A stretch of DNA of 64,000 nucleotides from NCBI GenBank assembly GCA_025331125.1, contig JAOALB010000209.1, positions 1 to 64,000 on the forward strand, written 5' to 3'. The position numbers and the translations under genes are program-made. Each line of letters starts with the position of its first letter. Within the stretch, counting starts at the first letter, position 1. This document shows, in pieces, positions 24,388 to 36,193 of this stretch. The notes beneath the pieces were generated by a model. That model saw only the letters and a list, made by a program, of their open reading frames with translations, did not search any database and was not told where the DNA came from. The stretch is from Mycogone perniciosa (lineage: Eukaryota; Ascomycota; Sordariomycetes; Hypocreales; Hypocreaceae).

Positions 24388-26074
24388 TTTCTTTCTGCTA
24401 ATTCCCTATCAACGCCCTATAGATATTCATCAAACTGGCAGGGATTTCGAAAATGGACACTCGACCATATCGGCAAGTCAACGGTCCCCAACGTGCTACG
24501 AAAATTAAAATCTATTGGTTATGATGTATCTTTCAAAATTCTGGGAGAATTATTCTGGTGCCATATTTATGACTTCCCACCTTGAACGGCCGACCTTTTG
24601 TGCCTCTTATCAACCCATGCTTTTACGACGTGCCGACAACATAGTATGAGCTGCCTGCGTGCAGGGAAAGGAACCCTGTTAAAGAGGTTCGGTGAAGAAT
24701 ACATGGGACTGCAGAGGGTTCAACAAAAGTGCATGCTATTGTATGACGACCCATGAACTCTGTTCAGACAGGCCCAATTCTTTCCATTCCACGGCATTGG
24801 CAGCTACATAGTTGGAGTCAACCGAGATTTATGTTGGGTGTCTCAAAGGTGCGTCATTAATCTATGTGGATGGGAGGGACATTCCACATCCCTATTCTTA
24901 TTGGTGCCACCGTCTATCTTTTGTTATCTTGATATTTAATTCATCCCTCCTTCAAGCGGCTGTTCCTACGCCGTTTCGAGCGACCGCAACTGGAATCCGT
25001 CAAGGGGGACAGTTCTATGAACAATCTATCTGTGGGCCAACCTTTCCTGTTACTGGAGATCCAGTAATATTTCATGGCAACGACGAAAATCGTATGTGGA
25101 CCTCCAATCACGCTGCAACTAATCATAGAAAGGCTGCGGCGTTCGATGCATCCTAGGCTAGAGGTGTGACGGCTCGAGTTACTCTTGTGGACACTGCCAT
25201 GTCATAAGACGCATTTAATAGTCTTGAATAAAAACAGCGACTGGCAGTGAATCAGAATCTGGGGAAACCAAAGAAAAGAAATCACCCGTGGCGTCGAAAT
25301 AGGATGGCCCCTTTACGAGACATCCGATCATCCCGAGATAGTTGAGGCGTGAGGCAGTATGACATTTACACTTATCACCTGCATCCCTCTGTTGGTAGGA
25401 AAACATGTGACGCCACGCAAATTTTTAATCACATTATTATTCCGCAGTGCTATTCTGCAGTGTTATCGTGTTTTGTTGACATAAGTGTAGATATAAGCCC
25501 TTCTCAAAGGAGTTGAAGAATCAAACTATGGCGGTTTTAGTCCCAAATGACAGCACGTATACTGATGTGAACTTTGACCTACGATGTATTCATGTGTTAT
25601 GAATAATCCAACATCATCTGCTTTAGCATCGCCGCAGACTTCCCGAGTAAGGGGGGCTATCAAATGAATGTATGACATGGCAGTTCATCATGCACCTTAA
25701 ACCATCTCCATTGCGTCATGCCTCACACTGACCGTCGATCGGAAAATAAAAATGGAGTCTGATGGCGTAAAGCCATCAAGTCACATCCAGGTTGGCCACT
25801 TTATACAAGTCTTTTAAAGCGTCTCGAAACCAGCCATTACCAAACTTTTAGATGAGGAATACCCATCCACTACCACCACCAAACATAGTAGCCAAACCTC
25901 ACACGAATCCATTGGACCAACAGGCTGGCGCTTTAGTTGATTGTTGTAACAGCCGATTGCTGTTCCCTAACACACTTCAGAACAATCTCCGCCACAAACT
26001 TTCAAGTTTTGATGCCATTCCATAACTTCAGAGCTGGAGGCAAATGGTGCTGCGCATTAGGTCATTGGATCCGA
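24388..26074. other. intergenic; small unrecognised frames
   Basis: Directly right of the gypsy element the sequence has normal composition. A short frame to 24585 (..WCHIYDFPP) starts inside the LTR and could be the tail of something the element broke, but no motif identifies it. A 114-codon frame at 24812-25156 contains a hydrophobic stretch and VPTPFRATATGIRQGG; I do not recognise it. From 25160 to 26074 I see no gene; part of this must be the 3' region of the aquaporin gene. Confidence 0.4.
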
Positions 26075-27046
26075 TCAGACTGCGTTAAATCCTGTGGTTG
26101 GGGATGGGTGATCGCCAATTCCGCTGTCCTTCCTACCTCTTGGGGTCGTTGGTTTTTTGAAATTATTATCGCTCTTACCAGGTGGGCTGTTGAGTCTGTT
26201 AAACGTCCCCTGACTTGGCGTTGGTACGGTCGGTAATGACCCCGTTTGATCGTCCGCGTCCTGTCCAGGATTGGCAGTATGATACTCTAGCCACTTGAGT
26301 AAGCTGTAGACGCCAAAGGCCAGGAACGAACCCATGAAGGGTCCAAGCCAATAAATCCACTGGTAGCCCGTAAAACTCGTGACTACTGCAGGACCAAATG
26401 ACCTTGCCGGGTTGATGGATGTTCCCGTGAAATTTGTTCCCGCAAGGTGAGCGATGAAGACAGAGAGCCCAATGCCAACAGGGGCGAGAAATGTAGCGCG
26501 GTGCTTCTCGACAGCAAGGAAGTACACAGTCAAGACGAGTTGCGACGTCAAGAACATCTCTATAACGAGGCCGCGCGCAATGCTGGTTCCATCGCCGAGC
26601 TTGTTGGCGACGCCAAGTGGACCAGGGAGGAGTCCGTCAACAACTGCAGACGCGGCGATAGCCGCAACCAGTTGCGTTGGCAAGATCATTAAAGCTCGGA
26701 GAGGTTTGACTGCGCCAACAAGAGCAAGACCAAGCGTGACCTAATGTAATATCAGCACTCACTCATGTTTATTGTGACATTGTGTTGTACTTACCGCAGG
26801 GTTGAACATGCCTCCAGTCACCCGATAAAAGATCCATACATTGACAGCCAGTGCAGTGCCAAAAGATGAGGCGATATATAACAGACTGTATGGATATAGT
26901 GGTGCATTGGGATTGCCAGGTGAGTTGTTATCGATGGCTGCTTGGGTGCCGATAAAGGCCATGAGCAGAAACATGAACGTCCCGCAAAATTCACCCACGA
27001 GTATTACGAGGCAATTTCTAGCGGGGTCGGGGAACATATGCGACAT
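26075..27046 (-). CDS. aquaporin (MIP family water/glycerol channel)
   Basis: Two exons, 26795-27046 and 26075-26740, are joined by a 54-bp GTAAGT..TAG intron and give 305 residues. Both signature loops are present: FNPAVTLGLAL, which the intron splits, and TGTSINPARSFGPAV. Six membrane segments can be drawn, starting at VILVGEFCGTFMFLLMAF. The NPAR-S-F-G second loop is the orthodox-aquaporin form rather than the glycerol-facilitator NPARD form, so water transport across the plasma membrane is likely, though substrate is not certain. The C-terminal tail of about 70 residues is hydrophilic and Pro/Ser/Thr-rich. ATG at 27046 is the first after a TATATATAC box at about 27210, leaving a leader of roughly 140 bases; translation could also be read further upstream but has no ATG there. 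Confidence 0.93.
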
Positions 27047-27209
27047 GCTTGCGGTGGCTCTTCGTAAACCTCTCTGGAAGTGATGATGGCCGGACGTATC
27101 GCAGGTGGTTGGGCTTTGGTTCAAGTTCAACAAACGTGAAGGAATTGCAGAAAGACAGCGGGTTCCAAGCTGTATGTGAAACCAACCGGCTCAGTGATTT
27201 AACTCTGGG

Positions 27210-27218
27210 TATATATAC
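27210..27218 (-). promoter_or_regulatory. TATA box of the aquaporin gene
   Basis: GTATATATAC, about 165 bp upstream of the ATG at 27046 on the minus strand. Position and sequence fit; not otherwise supported. Confidence 0.45.
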
Positions 27219-27249
27219 TAATGGATTTGATCGATAACACAAGGATGCA

Positions 27250-29530
27250 TTTGGCTTCATCTAGCTTGGAGACAGGCAGCCCAATGTCTTCCAAGAATGG
27301 GATCATAAGATAAGTCGAGCGGACTGGTCCATGTTCAACATTCCTTCAGATCGACATCCAAGTTTAAAACTTTGGTGGCTGACAAGGATGGGGCGATGGC
27401 CCTACGTACATTAGATTCAGCCATGATTCATCCATCTCAGTCCTGGCCAAGAAACGGTATCTTGGATATTTAGAAATTCAAGCAATATGCGGAGCAGTGT
27501 CGAATGGTAAAGGTAGCCTATCGGTGCTATCACTGATGATCCGATCTTGGTCAACGGTTAATAATTAGGCAGTCCATTTGGTCTATTCACAGCTTTGTGT
27601 GAAATCAATCACGAAAGGAAGGAAAATGCGTTGTTTTGGTGAGCGTAATCCAATGTACTCGCCATGGTCCTCTTAACCTATCGTCCTGATTCCACTATTC
27701 TTGGGGCTATTATAGCCCTCCAGGTCAGAACCTTAACAATATCACAAACAAACGCAGAATAGTTAAAGGTAGAGCCCACCAATCGCTTTTGCTTTTGGGT
27801 CCATTTTCCGGCTATGCATTAGTTTAATAAAGCGGGCGGCTCCCCAGGTCTGCTCATTTGCAGGTAACCTTTTAACTCTAATTGACACCTATCCGGGGGT
27901 TCCGGTTCCCTTACCCCGCCTTGATGCTCTCTATCTGAGAGGGGTGTTCAGCTGACGTTTGCCAATCTAGCAGTCGAATATGGAGCCAAAGGATATATAT
28001 ACAGGCCGTTTGTTGAGAATGCCATATTAATAAGAACATGCTGAACTTTCGAACAGCGAGAAAAAAAACCTGGCAGCGCTGAATTGTGGATCGTCATAAT
28101 GGGTTAATTCCACACGACCGTGGCTTTTTTTCCAAGACCTGGCGTAGACAACCAAAAGAACGGCTACGCATGCGGACGCATAATACGGGGAATGTGCTCC
28201 GTTGAAACGGCATAGTTGTGTAAAAATCATATTTCTACCATGTTTTGTGAAGCTTATTGCGGTGCCATTACCATACAACACGACTCATGTCAGGAGAGGG
28301 GACCAATAGTTTGAGTGCTTATCAGCACTCAAGGATGAATGGAGTGCCCTAAAGTTCACACGGGTGGTGGGTGCACGATGATGCAAAAGGAATGGACACC
28401 TGAATTCATTAATCTTGGACAATCAAAACGAGCCAGAAAGGCGCTTTGGACGCTTTCAGGGATTGAAACGGATCATTGATATCTGCAAAACGAATTACTG
28501 ACATATTAGTAAAGAATCCGGTCTGTGTGCTCTGTCATATCAGAGCGATCGACTTGAAAGCTGGTGTAAGCCACGAAGTGTGTACCCCCTCGTCGAGATC
28601 ACAAAACATCAAGTGTGGGGGAAATGCCAATTTTGCGACCCTAGGGGTACAGGCGCTGCTTAATGAAATCAAGGGTTAAGGAAGATGTATCACCAACTAG
28701 GAGTGGCTTCTGCTAGTACTTCGTAGTGCTTATTGAAAAGGAGCTTTTTTACCAGTTGGGAGAAAGACGAAGGCAGGGGCCGCGTACTCCCATCTACCCA
28801 ATGGGGATACGTAGCAAAAGGGAGAAAAAAAAGCACAGCCTACTTGGCCAAAGTAACATCAAAACATTGAAATGAAGCCCAAAAACACTATATCTAATCA
28901 CATAGTACTAATACGAAGTATTTCCATTAAGCTTAGTTTTTTATCACTATTATGACATGTTTGCAATCTTGATATGGCACTAGAGGTTTATCCTTATTGC
29001 TGTTTTCCGGCTTACCACTTGGTAAAAACACTGCTTGACAGGTCGACCCGCCGATTATATACTCCGTAGAGCAAGAAGTATTTGATGGATATTTAATTAG
29101 TATCAAGGTCAAGTTAGCCTACTGTTATCCTGGTCTGCTACCCAGAGCGTCTGAACTAACCAAATCCCCCCATTATGGGCGTTCTATTTGACGCCGCTCT
29201 GACTTGTGGAATAGCCCTTGATCTCCAATAAGAGGGAGAAGTCAATGTATCTAGGTTGTCTGAAATATTGTCATTTGGTGAGGTTCGTCAGACGGTATGA
29301 TCACCGTTGTGATTATCATAGTGGATAATCTTCTCCTCAACTGCTTCTAGTCTGCAATCAGGAGTTCCACAAAAGATGTACTCTGAAGGTTGCGATTTGG
29401 CATCCTTGCTATACATTCTTAGGTCCAGCTAAAGAAATATAGCTAGGTGCCAAGCAAGCGAAAATCGGGAGGAGTAACGGAACGACCCATAGACATCTAT
29501 ATCGGGAATGCCCCCAAAACTCGCCAAGAT
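27250..29530. other. intergenic, no gene recognised
   Basis: About 2.3 kb of normal composition with only short frames on either strand. None carries a motif, signal peptide or splice pattern that I can support. Confidence 0.5.
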
Positions 29531-30595
29531 CTAACTCATGTTGATGTATCTTCGGACTAATAAGTTGAATCTTGTATCGTTGCGCATAATGTGCTCTGGT
29601 GTTGACGATTTCATATGCTTCTTCGCCCCACTTGCGTGGTAGGCAAGTTGCCCAGGGAATAGTGCACCGCCTGTACGTTCAATTGTGGCAGATACATTGG
29701 CAGCTTCGTCGCGGCTCAGAGGTTTATGCATCCAAGCGACTTGGTCACTAGTCCAGAGGGGCCAGAAAAAAGCAGTGGGCGAAAGCTGGCAGATATCGTC
29801 TGGGTGGGCGTCGGCGAGCTTGCCTGGCAAGATGACCGAGTGATAGTTCCAGTTTTTAGGGTCGAAGCTGTCATACATTCGATACCAGCGTTCGAGAAAG
29901 GGGGCACTCTTCTTGGCCAGTATAACCGCATTGCACATGCCTGTACGATGCCCTCCCTCATGACCCATGACAACGTCCCGGCGGCCACTCAGTAAGGCAT
30001 CTAGCGGGCGCAGTAATATAACATCTGTATCGAGGTAAATACCCCCTTCGTCTCGAAGGATCTGTAATCGAAGGATATCCGCCTTGTGGGCAGATTGCCA
30101 CTTTGGTGGTGGCGGTACAGTGTTGGCAAATTCGTCGAGAAAATTCGATTTATGAGGCACGAGGGTAACGCGGTCTCGCACATCGGGCCACCAAGGTCCC
30201 TCCTCGCTCAAAAAGACGTAGTGAAAACAAATCTCGGCATCCGGTCCTAGAATAGCGGAGGCGGCGCGAACGGCCAGCCAAAACATCAATGTAACAGGGT
30301 TAGGCTTGTCGACACCGGTGATGAAGTGAACGACTTTGGGAATGCCATCGGTCATACCGGGAGCGTTGATTCGCGTCACGGTGCCGTCAAGGCAGGCCTG
30401 CTCATGTGGTGTTGGGCGGAAATCATAGCGTGTGAGGCCACTGACGTAGAACCAGGCTGGGCGGACGAAATCGAGCGCGTCTTCACGCAAGCCATGGTTG
30501 AAGGGGAGGGCAATAAAGGTAATGGATGCAATAAAGAGGAAACCGCTAATGGACAAGAAGAGACGGGTCTGACGCCGTCGAGCAGGAAAAAACAT
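29531..30595 (-). CDS. GT32-type DXD sugar transferase (type II membrane)
   Basis: This single-exon frame encodes 354 residues from the ATG at 30595. It has a short basic start (MFFPARRRQTR), one signal-anchor helix (LFLSISGFLFIASITFIAL) and a lumenal domain of the Gly_transf_sug/Och1-like type: GIPKVVHFI near the start, then KADILRLQILRDEGGIYLDTD in which Y-L-D-T-D is the metal-binding DXD, then the closing AYH-A-S-GAKK region. Such enzymes add mannose or related sugars to lipids or glycans in the Golgi. The open frame runs upstream to about 30877 with other ATGs, but the short anchor form is typical of the family, so I chose 30595. The product is intact. Confidence 0.88.
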   Translation of the reverse strand: MFFPARRRQTRLFLSISGFLFIASITFIALPFNHGLREDALDFVRPAWFYVSGLTRYDFRPTPHEQACLDGTVTRINAPGMTDGIPKVVHFITGVDKPNPVTLMFWLAVRAASAILGPDAEICFHYVFLSEEGPWWPDVRDRVTLVPHKSNFLDEFANTVPPPPKWQSAHKADILRLQILRDEGGIYLDTDVILLRPLDALLSGRRDVVMGHEGGHRTGMCNAVILAKKSAPFLERWYRMYDSFDPKNWNYHSVILPGKLADAHPDDICQLSPTAFFWPLWTSDQVAWMHKPLSRDEAANVSATIERTGGALFPGQLAYHASGAKKHMKSSTPEHIMRNDTRFNLLVRRYINMS

Positions 30596-30879
30596 GTTCG
30601 AACTTGGGGCAAGGAAGAGAAGTGCAGAAGGACAAGATGTAGGAGTAATGGGGTACGGAGTATTATCGGGTACTACTGTCTGCTTGCGGTGTTCGATAAG
30701 GAGGTGTGTCATAATAGAAGTACAGAGTAGTAGTACTCCGTACTCCGTATTAGTATTTCTTTCAACACGAGACTTCTTTCTCCCTTGTATCCTATTTGGG
30801 AAAGCCGCCGCCCTTGCTATTCTTTGCCACAATGGGTCTCCGTATATTGGTCTGCTTCTTGATGAATATGTTTTCACTA

Positions 30880-33060
30880 CGGAGTACTCCGTACCAGTAT
30901 GAGCAAGATTAACTATTACTGATCTGATTAAGATTGATCTCGCTTTCTGTACTCCTTAGTACAGGCAAGTCCTGCTATGCAGGAAAGCAAGCGACTCTTT
31001 GCGACTTTCGGGGAATCGGTAATCAATTTAGGGGGTACTTACGAGTACCGTCTCCTTATAACGCCGCTAGATATTACGAAATTAGACCCTGATCCCGGCA
31101 CTAAGTGTCATGTAATACGAGTACTACTACAAAGGAGCACAGACTAGCTAGTGGCTAGTCCAAGTATATAGTAGTACCCTGCCTAATGACCACTATATGT
31201 ACTCCGTACTTTGTAGGTACTAGGCATAATAGTGCTACGCAAAAAGTTTCTGTAAATTTTCTACTACCTATGTATAGAGTTGCTTTATAAAAGTTGCTGA
31301 CGCTTTCTTCTCACCATTGTAAGCAAGTATACGAAGTAGCTAGGCATTCATTAGAATAAGTATTGCTACAAAGACCGCAACCGACTACGTAGTAATTATT
31401 AGCAGGAGGAGCACTCTGTAACTAATCCCACGACACCGGCTTCTGGTAGTACTACTCGTACTAGCTCCCCCAGGGATTACTACTAGTAGTAGGGCTATCA
31501 CGGCAAACCCACTAAGGGGGGTCGCTCAGTGCTTCCCAAAAACTCACCAAACCAACACTTACGAGTACTCGTATGTAGATAATCACCACCTTAAAGTTAG
31601 GAATGTTGCAAGAACCGATCAGTGTTATCGCTTACTATAAACACTTTGCCTTCTCCAGTTACGATATTTGTACTTCGTGCATGTGATATGTTACTCTATT
31701 TGGCCAATTAAGCCAGCCAAGGTCTACGTGAGCATGAGGGCACCACTAGCTGCTGGACAAAGCAAGACTTGCATGCACAATCTCAGCACCAATACGGAGT
31801 AGCACGCAGCTTCACAAAATTGATCCAGCTGCCAGCTATATCAATTGTTCGTGCAACATATTAAGAACACATCCAGTCAAGCCTCATAGCATTGTCTCCT
31901 TCATTCACAGAGTCTTGTATACGATCTACTGTTCTCCAGCTAGGTAGGTATAAAGGCTGCTGATGGAGACCTGTTTCTAATTAAAGCCAGCACTACTATG
32001 AAAGAAAGCTGCTTAATTTCACTTTATATTGAAAAGTACGGGGTATGTTTTTAGACTTAAGTGTCTATATTCCGGGCCGATGATTCATAATCCTGCCCGA
32101 GGCCAGCTTGTCCCGGTATCACGGCACGTAGGTGTGGATAGTATTAAATTCGTGAGATTGAAGCGGTTAAAGGTACTCCGTAATGGCGTAGTAAATAGTA
32201 CTCCGTAGTATGTTCAAAGTTCCTGGGAATACGGAGTACTAATCAATGAATAAATGCCATGTGATGAATCGCCATACAAAAAAAATGCCGCATTACGAAG
32301 TATACGAACACGTTCCTAATTTGGCGATGGGATCCGATGGTGGTAGTACTCCGAACTCCGTATATATTGGTATATAAAACACCGAACCCGTTTAGAGGGT
32401 GTTTTATACATACATGCCTCTTTACTTAGCAGAACTGGGGGAGCTCAAAGATGCATTTAGAGCATAGTACGAAGTACTTCATACCTTTAACCCGTTTGCA
32501 TTGCATAATATTATGCGATGTTGATTTGGAAAGTACTTATCGCGATGAAGTACTACTAATATACTCCGTACTTCGTATGTAAAGATTTTCTGCCACGTCT
32601 TCTCAGCGGATCCCCCCGTTGGCACTTTCCTCCGCATCATACTCCGTACCTAATCATATGATAACCATAACAATAGCCAGCGCGCAACCTCTGGCCTGCT
32701 AACAGAAATACGGAGGAATACTAGTAGTACATAGAGCTAATAGTACTAGTAATTCTATTTCAGGGCTCATTGTCGTGGGGTAAAAGGCTAAGGGTGTCAC
32801 GTCCGGGATGGCAAGGGCTCATACCAACCTTATAATACGATTATCAACAAATCTACCTCTGAGAGTACGCAAAATCTATGCTACGTCTATGGTGCCCGCT
32901 GAGTCCTTTTCCGCGATCCAGCTTCTACCGGCCTGGTATGTAATGGCCGTTCACCTGAGGAGATATCGAGAGGTCGTCTTCTTCGCGCATAACGTATCCA
33001 ACGGTACAGTCGGACGCTACTCCTCGACTCGCAGGAGATTCTGAGCATTATGAGCAACCT
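30880..33060. other. gene-free stretch rich in TACTCCGTA/TACGGAGTA words
   Basis: About 2.2 kb upstream of the GT32 gene without a supported gene. It is dense in TACTCCGTA, its reverse complement, and related TAGTACTAC and ACGAGTAC words (for example near 30882, 31196, 31796, 32173, 32203, 32230, 32568 and 32640). TGTCACGTCCGGGATGG at 32796 looks like the start of a fungal LTR, but no end was found. Confidence 0.5.
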
Positions 33061-33079
33061 CCTCGATCCCCATTCATTT

Positions 33080-33735
33080 AGACGCTAGCCGCGCGGAGTA
33101 CGCAGTTGACGGAATGGACGAACTGAGTCAAACGCACTTGAGCTTGGAGGCGCTACATGATCATGATACCAGTGTGGATTGGGCTCGATAGCCAATTTAT
33201 GCTTGGTCCAAAGATAACAACGCCAGTGTGCAAACGTTGCTCGAGGACGCCACCATGCATTGTCACAAGAAGCTCGAGCTCGTCTAGATGGACGCATGGC
33301 GCCTCAAGAATGAGAGAGAGACCTGGAGATCGAGGAACTTCATCCACAGCGTACCAACCATGCGATCATTCACACGCGAATGTCTCTAGTTTGACCCTTC
33401 CGACAACTACTTGAAAACTCCTGGCGTAACATCACCGTGTCTACAAGACCAAGCTCGCGGCTACATGTGCTGTACGGGTCGGCGTCGTAGATCCGGGAGC
33501 GGCATCGGTCTGGTCTGAGTCCGTGGTCAACCCGGATATGGTTGGCCAGCTCGATCAGGCTGGGCTCGCCCGCGTGCGTCAGCAAGGCCGTCAAGGGCTA
33601 GGGCATAGAGATGATCGCGCGGCACAACCACCACTGGTTCGTCCACGTGCAATTTCATTCGGAGTACTTCGTACCTCAGCCCTGGTGTTAAATCGAGTAT
33701 ATCAATGCCCAGTTTCTTCGTCGCCTGTGCCACCT
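33080..33735 (-). pseudogene. coding-like relic, possibly F-box/ankyrin type
   Basis: A GC-rich island shows protein-like runs that change frame and meet stops. On the minus strand IDILDLTPGLRYEVLR, followed by a YALALD stretch, resembles an F-box opening (LPPEL..EIL), and LLTHAGEPSLIELANHI follows in another frame. The plus strand also gives plausible runs (NNASVQTLLEDATMHCHKKL), so the strand is uncertain. No intact gene can be built. Confidence 0.25.
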
Positions 33736-34350
33736 ACTTGTATGAAGTTTCCAAGACACTCAACAGGGGCTAGAATGGAGGAAAGTCTATTTGTTTTCAG
33801 ACCTAATTCTAGTTATTTCAGGGAAATATACAGCGGGCATAAAATCAATAGAAAGGCTTCCACGATTGACGACTCGACTCGAGTTAAAATGGCCCAGATA
33901 TCAGAGGTGGCCCGGATCTGAGTAATACTGATGCCTCTCCGCCTCGAGCTATGGAGGCTTATTACATCTTGTTTTGTCGTCAAAACGACAAAAACGTCTC
34001 CCAGTCCCAAGCAAGGAGGGAAATATCTCTAGTTCCACCAATTTTCTGGCGGGCAATAGTTTCACAAGCCCGTTTCTCTAGGTTAGATATTGCTCTCAAC
34101 TGCCGATATTTGAGGCTGTCCACTTCGGCTCTGGTTCAAGCTCCGACTCTGGTGGGGGGCCGCAATGCTCCGGGTCAACCCGTCCTGACGCCAACACAGA
34201 ATTGCATTCCATTACAAATACGAATAATACGGCCCGATGGTTTGGAATCAATATTAGGGCGTGGTTATCGCCTTGAAGTATTATTAATATCATGTCATTC
34301 GTCTTTGGCGCCTCGTGGTCCCGACTTCACTTCATCATCAATCACTCATT

Positions 34351-34357
34351 TATATAG
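34351..34357 (+). promoter_or_regulatory. TATA box of the ACC-deaminase-like gene
   Basis: TATATAG lies 82 bp before the ATG at 34433, a usual spacing for a filamentous fungus. Confidence 0.45.
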
Positions 34358-34432
34358 CGATTTTGCAGTCCTAAAGAAATCCACAGGCAACAGAGAGAGT
34401 TGGGGCAACCAAACCTCGGAACATACGACACA

Positions 34433-35583
34433 ATGGTTACCCTTCCAGAACCGTTTGCCTCAATTCCGCGACAGCCCTTGCTGTTTCCCTCGCCGCCTAT
34501 AATTGAGTCATTGGATCGTTTGACTGAGCATCTCACCCAAGGTAGCGAGTCCCATTTGGTACGGGTATACGTGAGCCGCGAAGATGTGAACAGTGGCCTT
34601 GGTGGTGGTGGTGGCAATAAGCTTCGCAAACTGGAATATGGTGAGCTTACTCAAGTGACGAGATCCTCAGTATATGTTTTACCGTTGAAATTCACCCCTG
34701 AAGAACATTCAGCTAATTAGAAAGCTCAGTCCTGGCGGATGCAACTGCCCAGTCACCGCGACCGACACATCTTGTCACTGAAGGCGGCGTTCAGAGCAAC
34801 CATGTCCGACAAGTAGCGGCCGCTGCAGCGAAGCTAGGATTCAAGGCTGTGCTGCAGATTTCAGACTTAGTTCCAGAGAGGAGTGCAGCATCAGATGTCT
34901 CCCTCAGCAGAGACTACAAGGTTTTGGGCAATATGCAATTGACACACCTCATGTCTGCAACCCATCAGGGATTCCCAGGAACCTCTACTAAGGAGATCCC
35001 TGACAACGGATACTGGATTCCATCTGGCGCATCAACACATCCGCTTGGTGGCTTAGGCTATGCCCGATGGGCTTTTGAGATCCTCGAGAATGAGCGCGAG
35101 ATGGGCATCTTCTTCAGCACGATAGTGGTTGCGATGATGTCTGGGAGCACCATCGCTGGCATGGCTGCGGGCTTCAAACTAGCCGATAAGTTTAGGGGCC
35201 AGAATAAAGAAGCAGTGCAGAAAAGACGACTGATCGGAGTTGCAGCGGGTCCAAAGGAAAAGGGGGAGCTTGTTCAGCTTGTGTTGGGAATCATGAAAAC
35301 AACTGCCACAAAGATCAGTCTTCCAGATAAGGATGTGACGGAAAATGATTTCGAGATTGATACAAGATGGAATGGGGGCTGCTACGGTCGGTTAGACGAG
35401 AGAACGAGGGAGCATGTCAAGCTCGCAGCAACTACTGAGGGACTACTGACAGATCCAGTCTATTCCGGAAAGGCGTTGACGGGTCTTTGTGAAATGGTTC
35501 GGGCTGGTGAACTCCAGGGGAATGTCTTGTTTGTCCATACAGGCGGTATTCTCTCGCTTAGTGCCTATCCAGACTTGAGATGA
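34433..35583 (+). CDS. ACC deaminase / D-cysteine desulfhydrase-like PLP enzyme
   Basis: Exons 34433-34640 and 34721-35583, with an 80-bp GTGAGC..TAG intron, give 356 residues, the usual family size. GGGNKLRKLEYE holds the lysine (K63) that would bind pyridoxal phosphate, followed by EGGVQSNHVRQVAA, IPSGASTHPLGGLGYA and the cofactor-phosphate loop SGSTIAGMAAG. The C-terminus keeps VLFVHTGGILSLSAY. Enzymes of this fold-type II family open the ring of 1-aminocyclopropane-1-carboxylate to 2-oxobutyrate and ammonia, or remove sulfide from D-cysteine; sequence alone does not separate the two. The segment between GNMQLTHLM and YWIPSGAS is shorter than usual by roughly ten residues. The frame is open throughout. 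Confidence 0.85.
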
Positions 35584-36193
35584 GTATGAGTTGAGCGCTA
35601 TCAACGAGTGCGTTGGAATATGGCTTTTTCTTCGATTGTTCAACTCTTCGGGCTAGCCGCTCCAATTGATCTGAATCACAAAAACCAATTTGACAGAGTA
35701 GAGGTGAAGGCCGTGTTTTATAGCAATGGAAATCAGCAGAACTAGACTCATGGCAAAAACAACAGCGATGCATAAGATGCTGCCCAGACGGTTGAACCGA
35801 GACAAGATTCCATGACTGCGGTGAGCAGTGTCGCGATGCCGAAATATATAGCCAATAACGCAGATGATGCACAAGTGTACCGCAAGAAATCGCTGCATTG
35901 TAGCGATGGGTCTTCCTCCATTTTGCAACTGCTCGTAAGTATGCCCCATCAGTTAGACTTTTGCGACAGCACGCTATTCAACAGCGCCGCGAGCAGCTTG
36001 ATCAAATAGGATTTGTCGTGATTAGTTCCGTCATTCTCCGTGTTTTTTATTGTGCGTGCTTCTTTCGTGCTTAAATCACAATCATGGGCTCACTTCTGGA
36101 GGAGCCAATGGTGGAGAATCAGATACAAGCAGCAGTCTATCATTCTATCTCACCCTAATGTTGACGAGTGAATGTTCTATGAACTCCCATCTC
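35584..36193. other. intergenic between convergent genes
   Basis: This holds the 3' regions of the PLP enzyme gene and the aldehyde dehydrogenase gene. A 98-codon minus-strand frame (35653-35949) has two hydrophobic stretches (FLAVHLCIICVIGYIF and LGSILCIAVVFAMSLVLLI), so a small membrane protein is possible, but its start and family are unsupported. Confidence 0.35.

Noticed and set aside
24358..24585. Small gene at the right edge of the gypsy element
   Set aside because: Its start lies inside the LTR and no family motif is present; it may be the tail of an interrupted gene, but no matching part was found left of 17575.
26447..26744. Plus-strand frames over the aquaporin gene
   Set aside because: They are antisense shadows of the aquaporin exon, which has both NPA loops and a clean intron.
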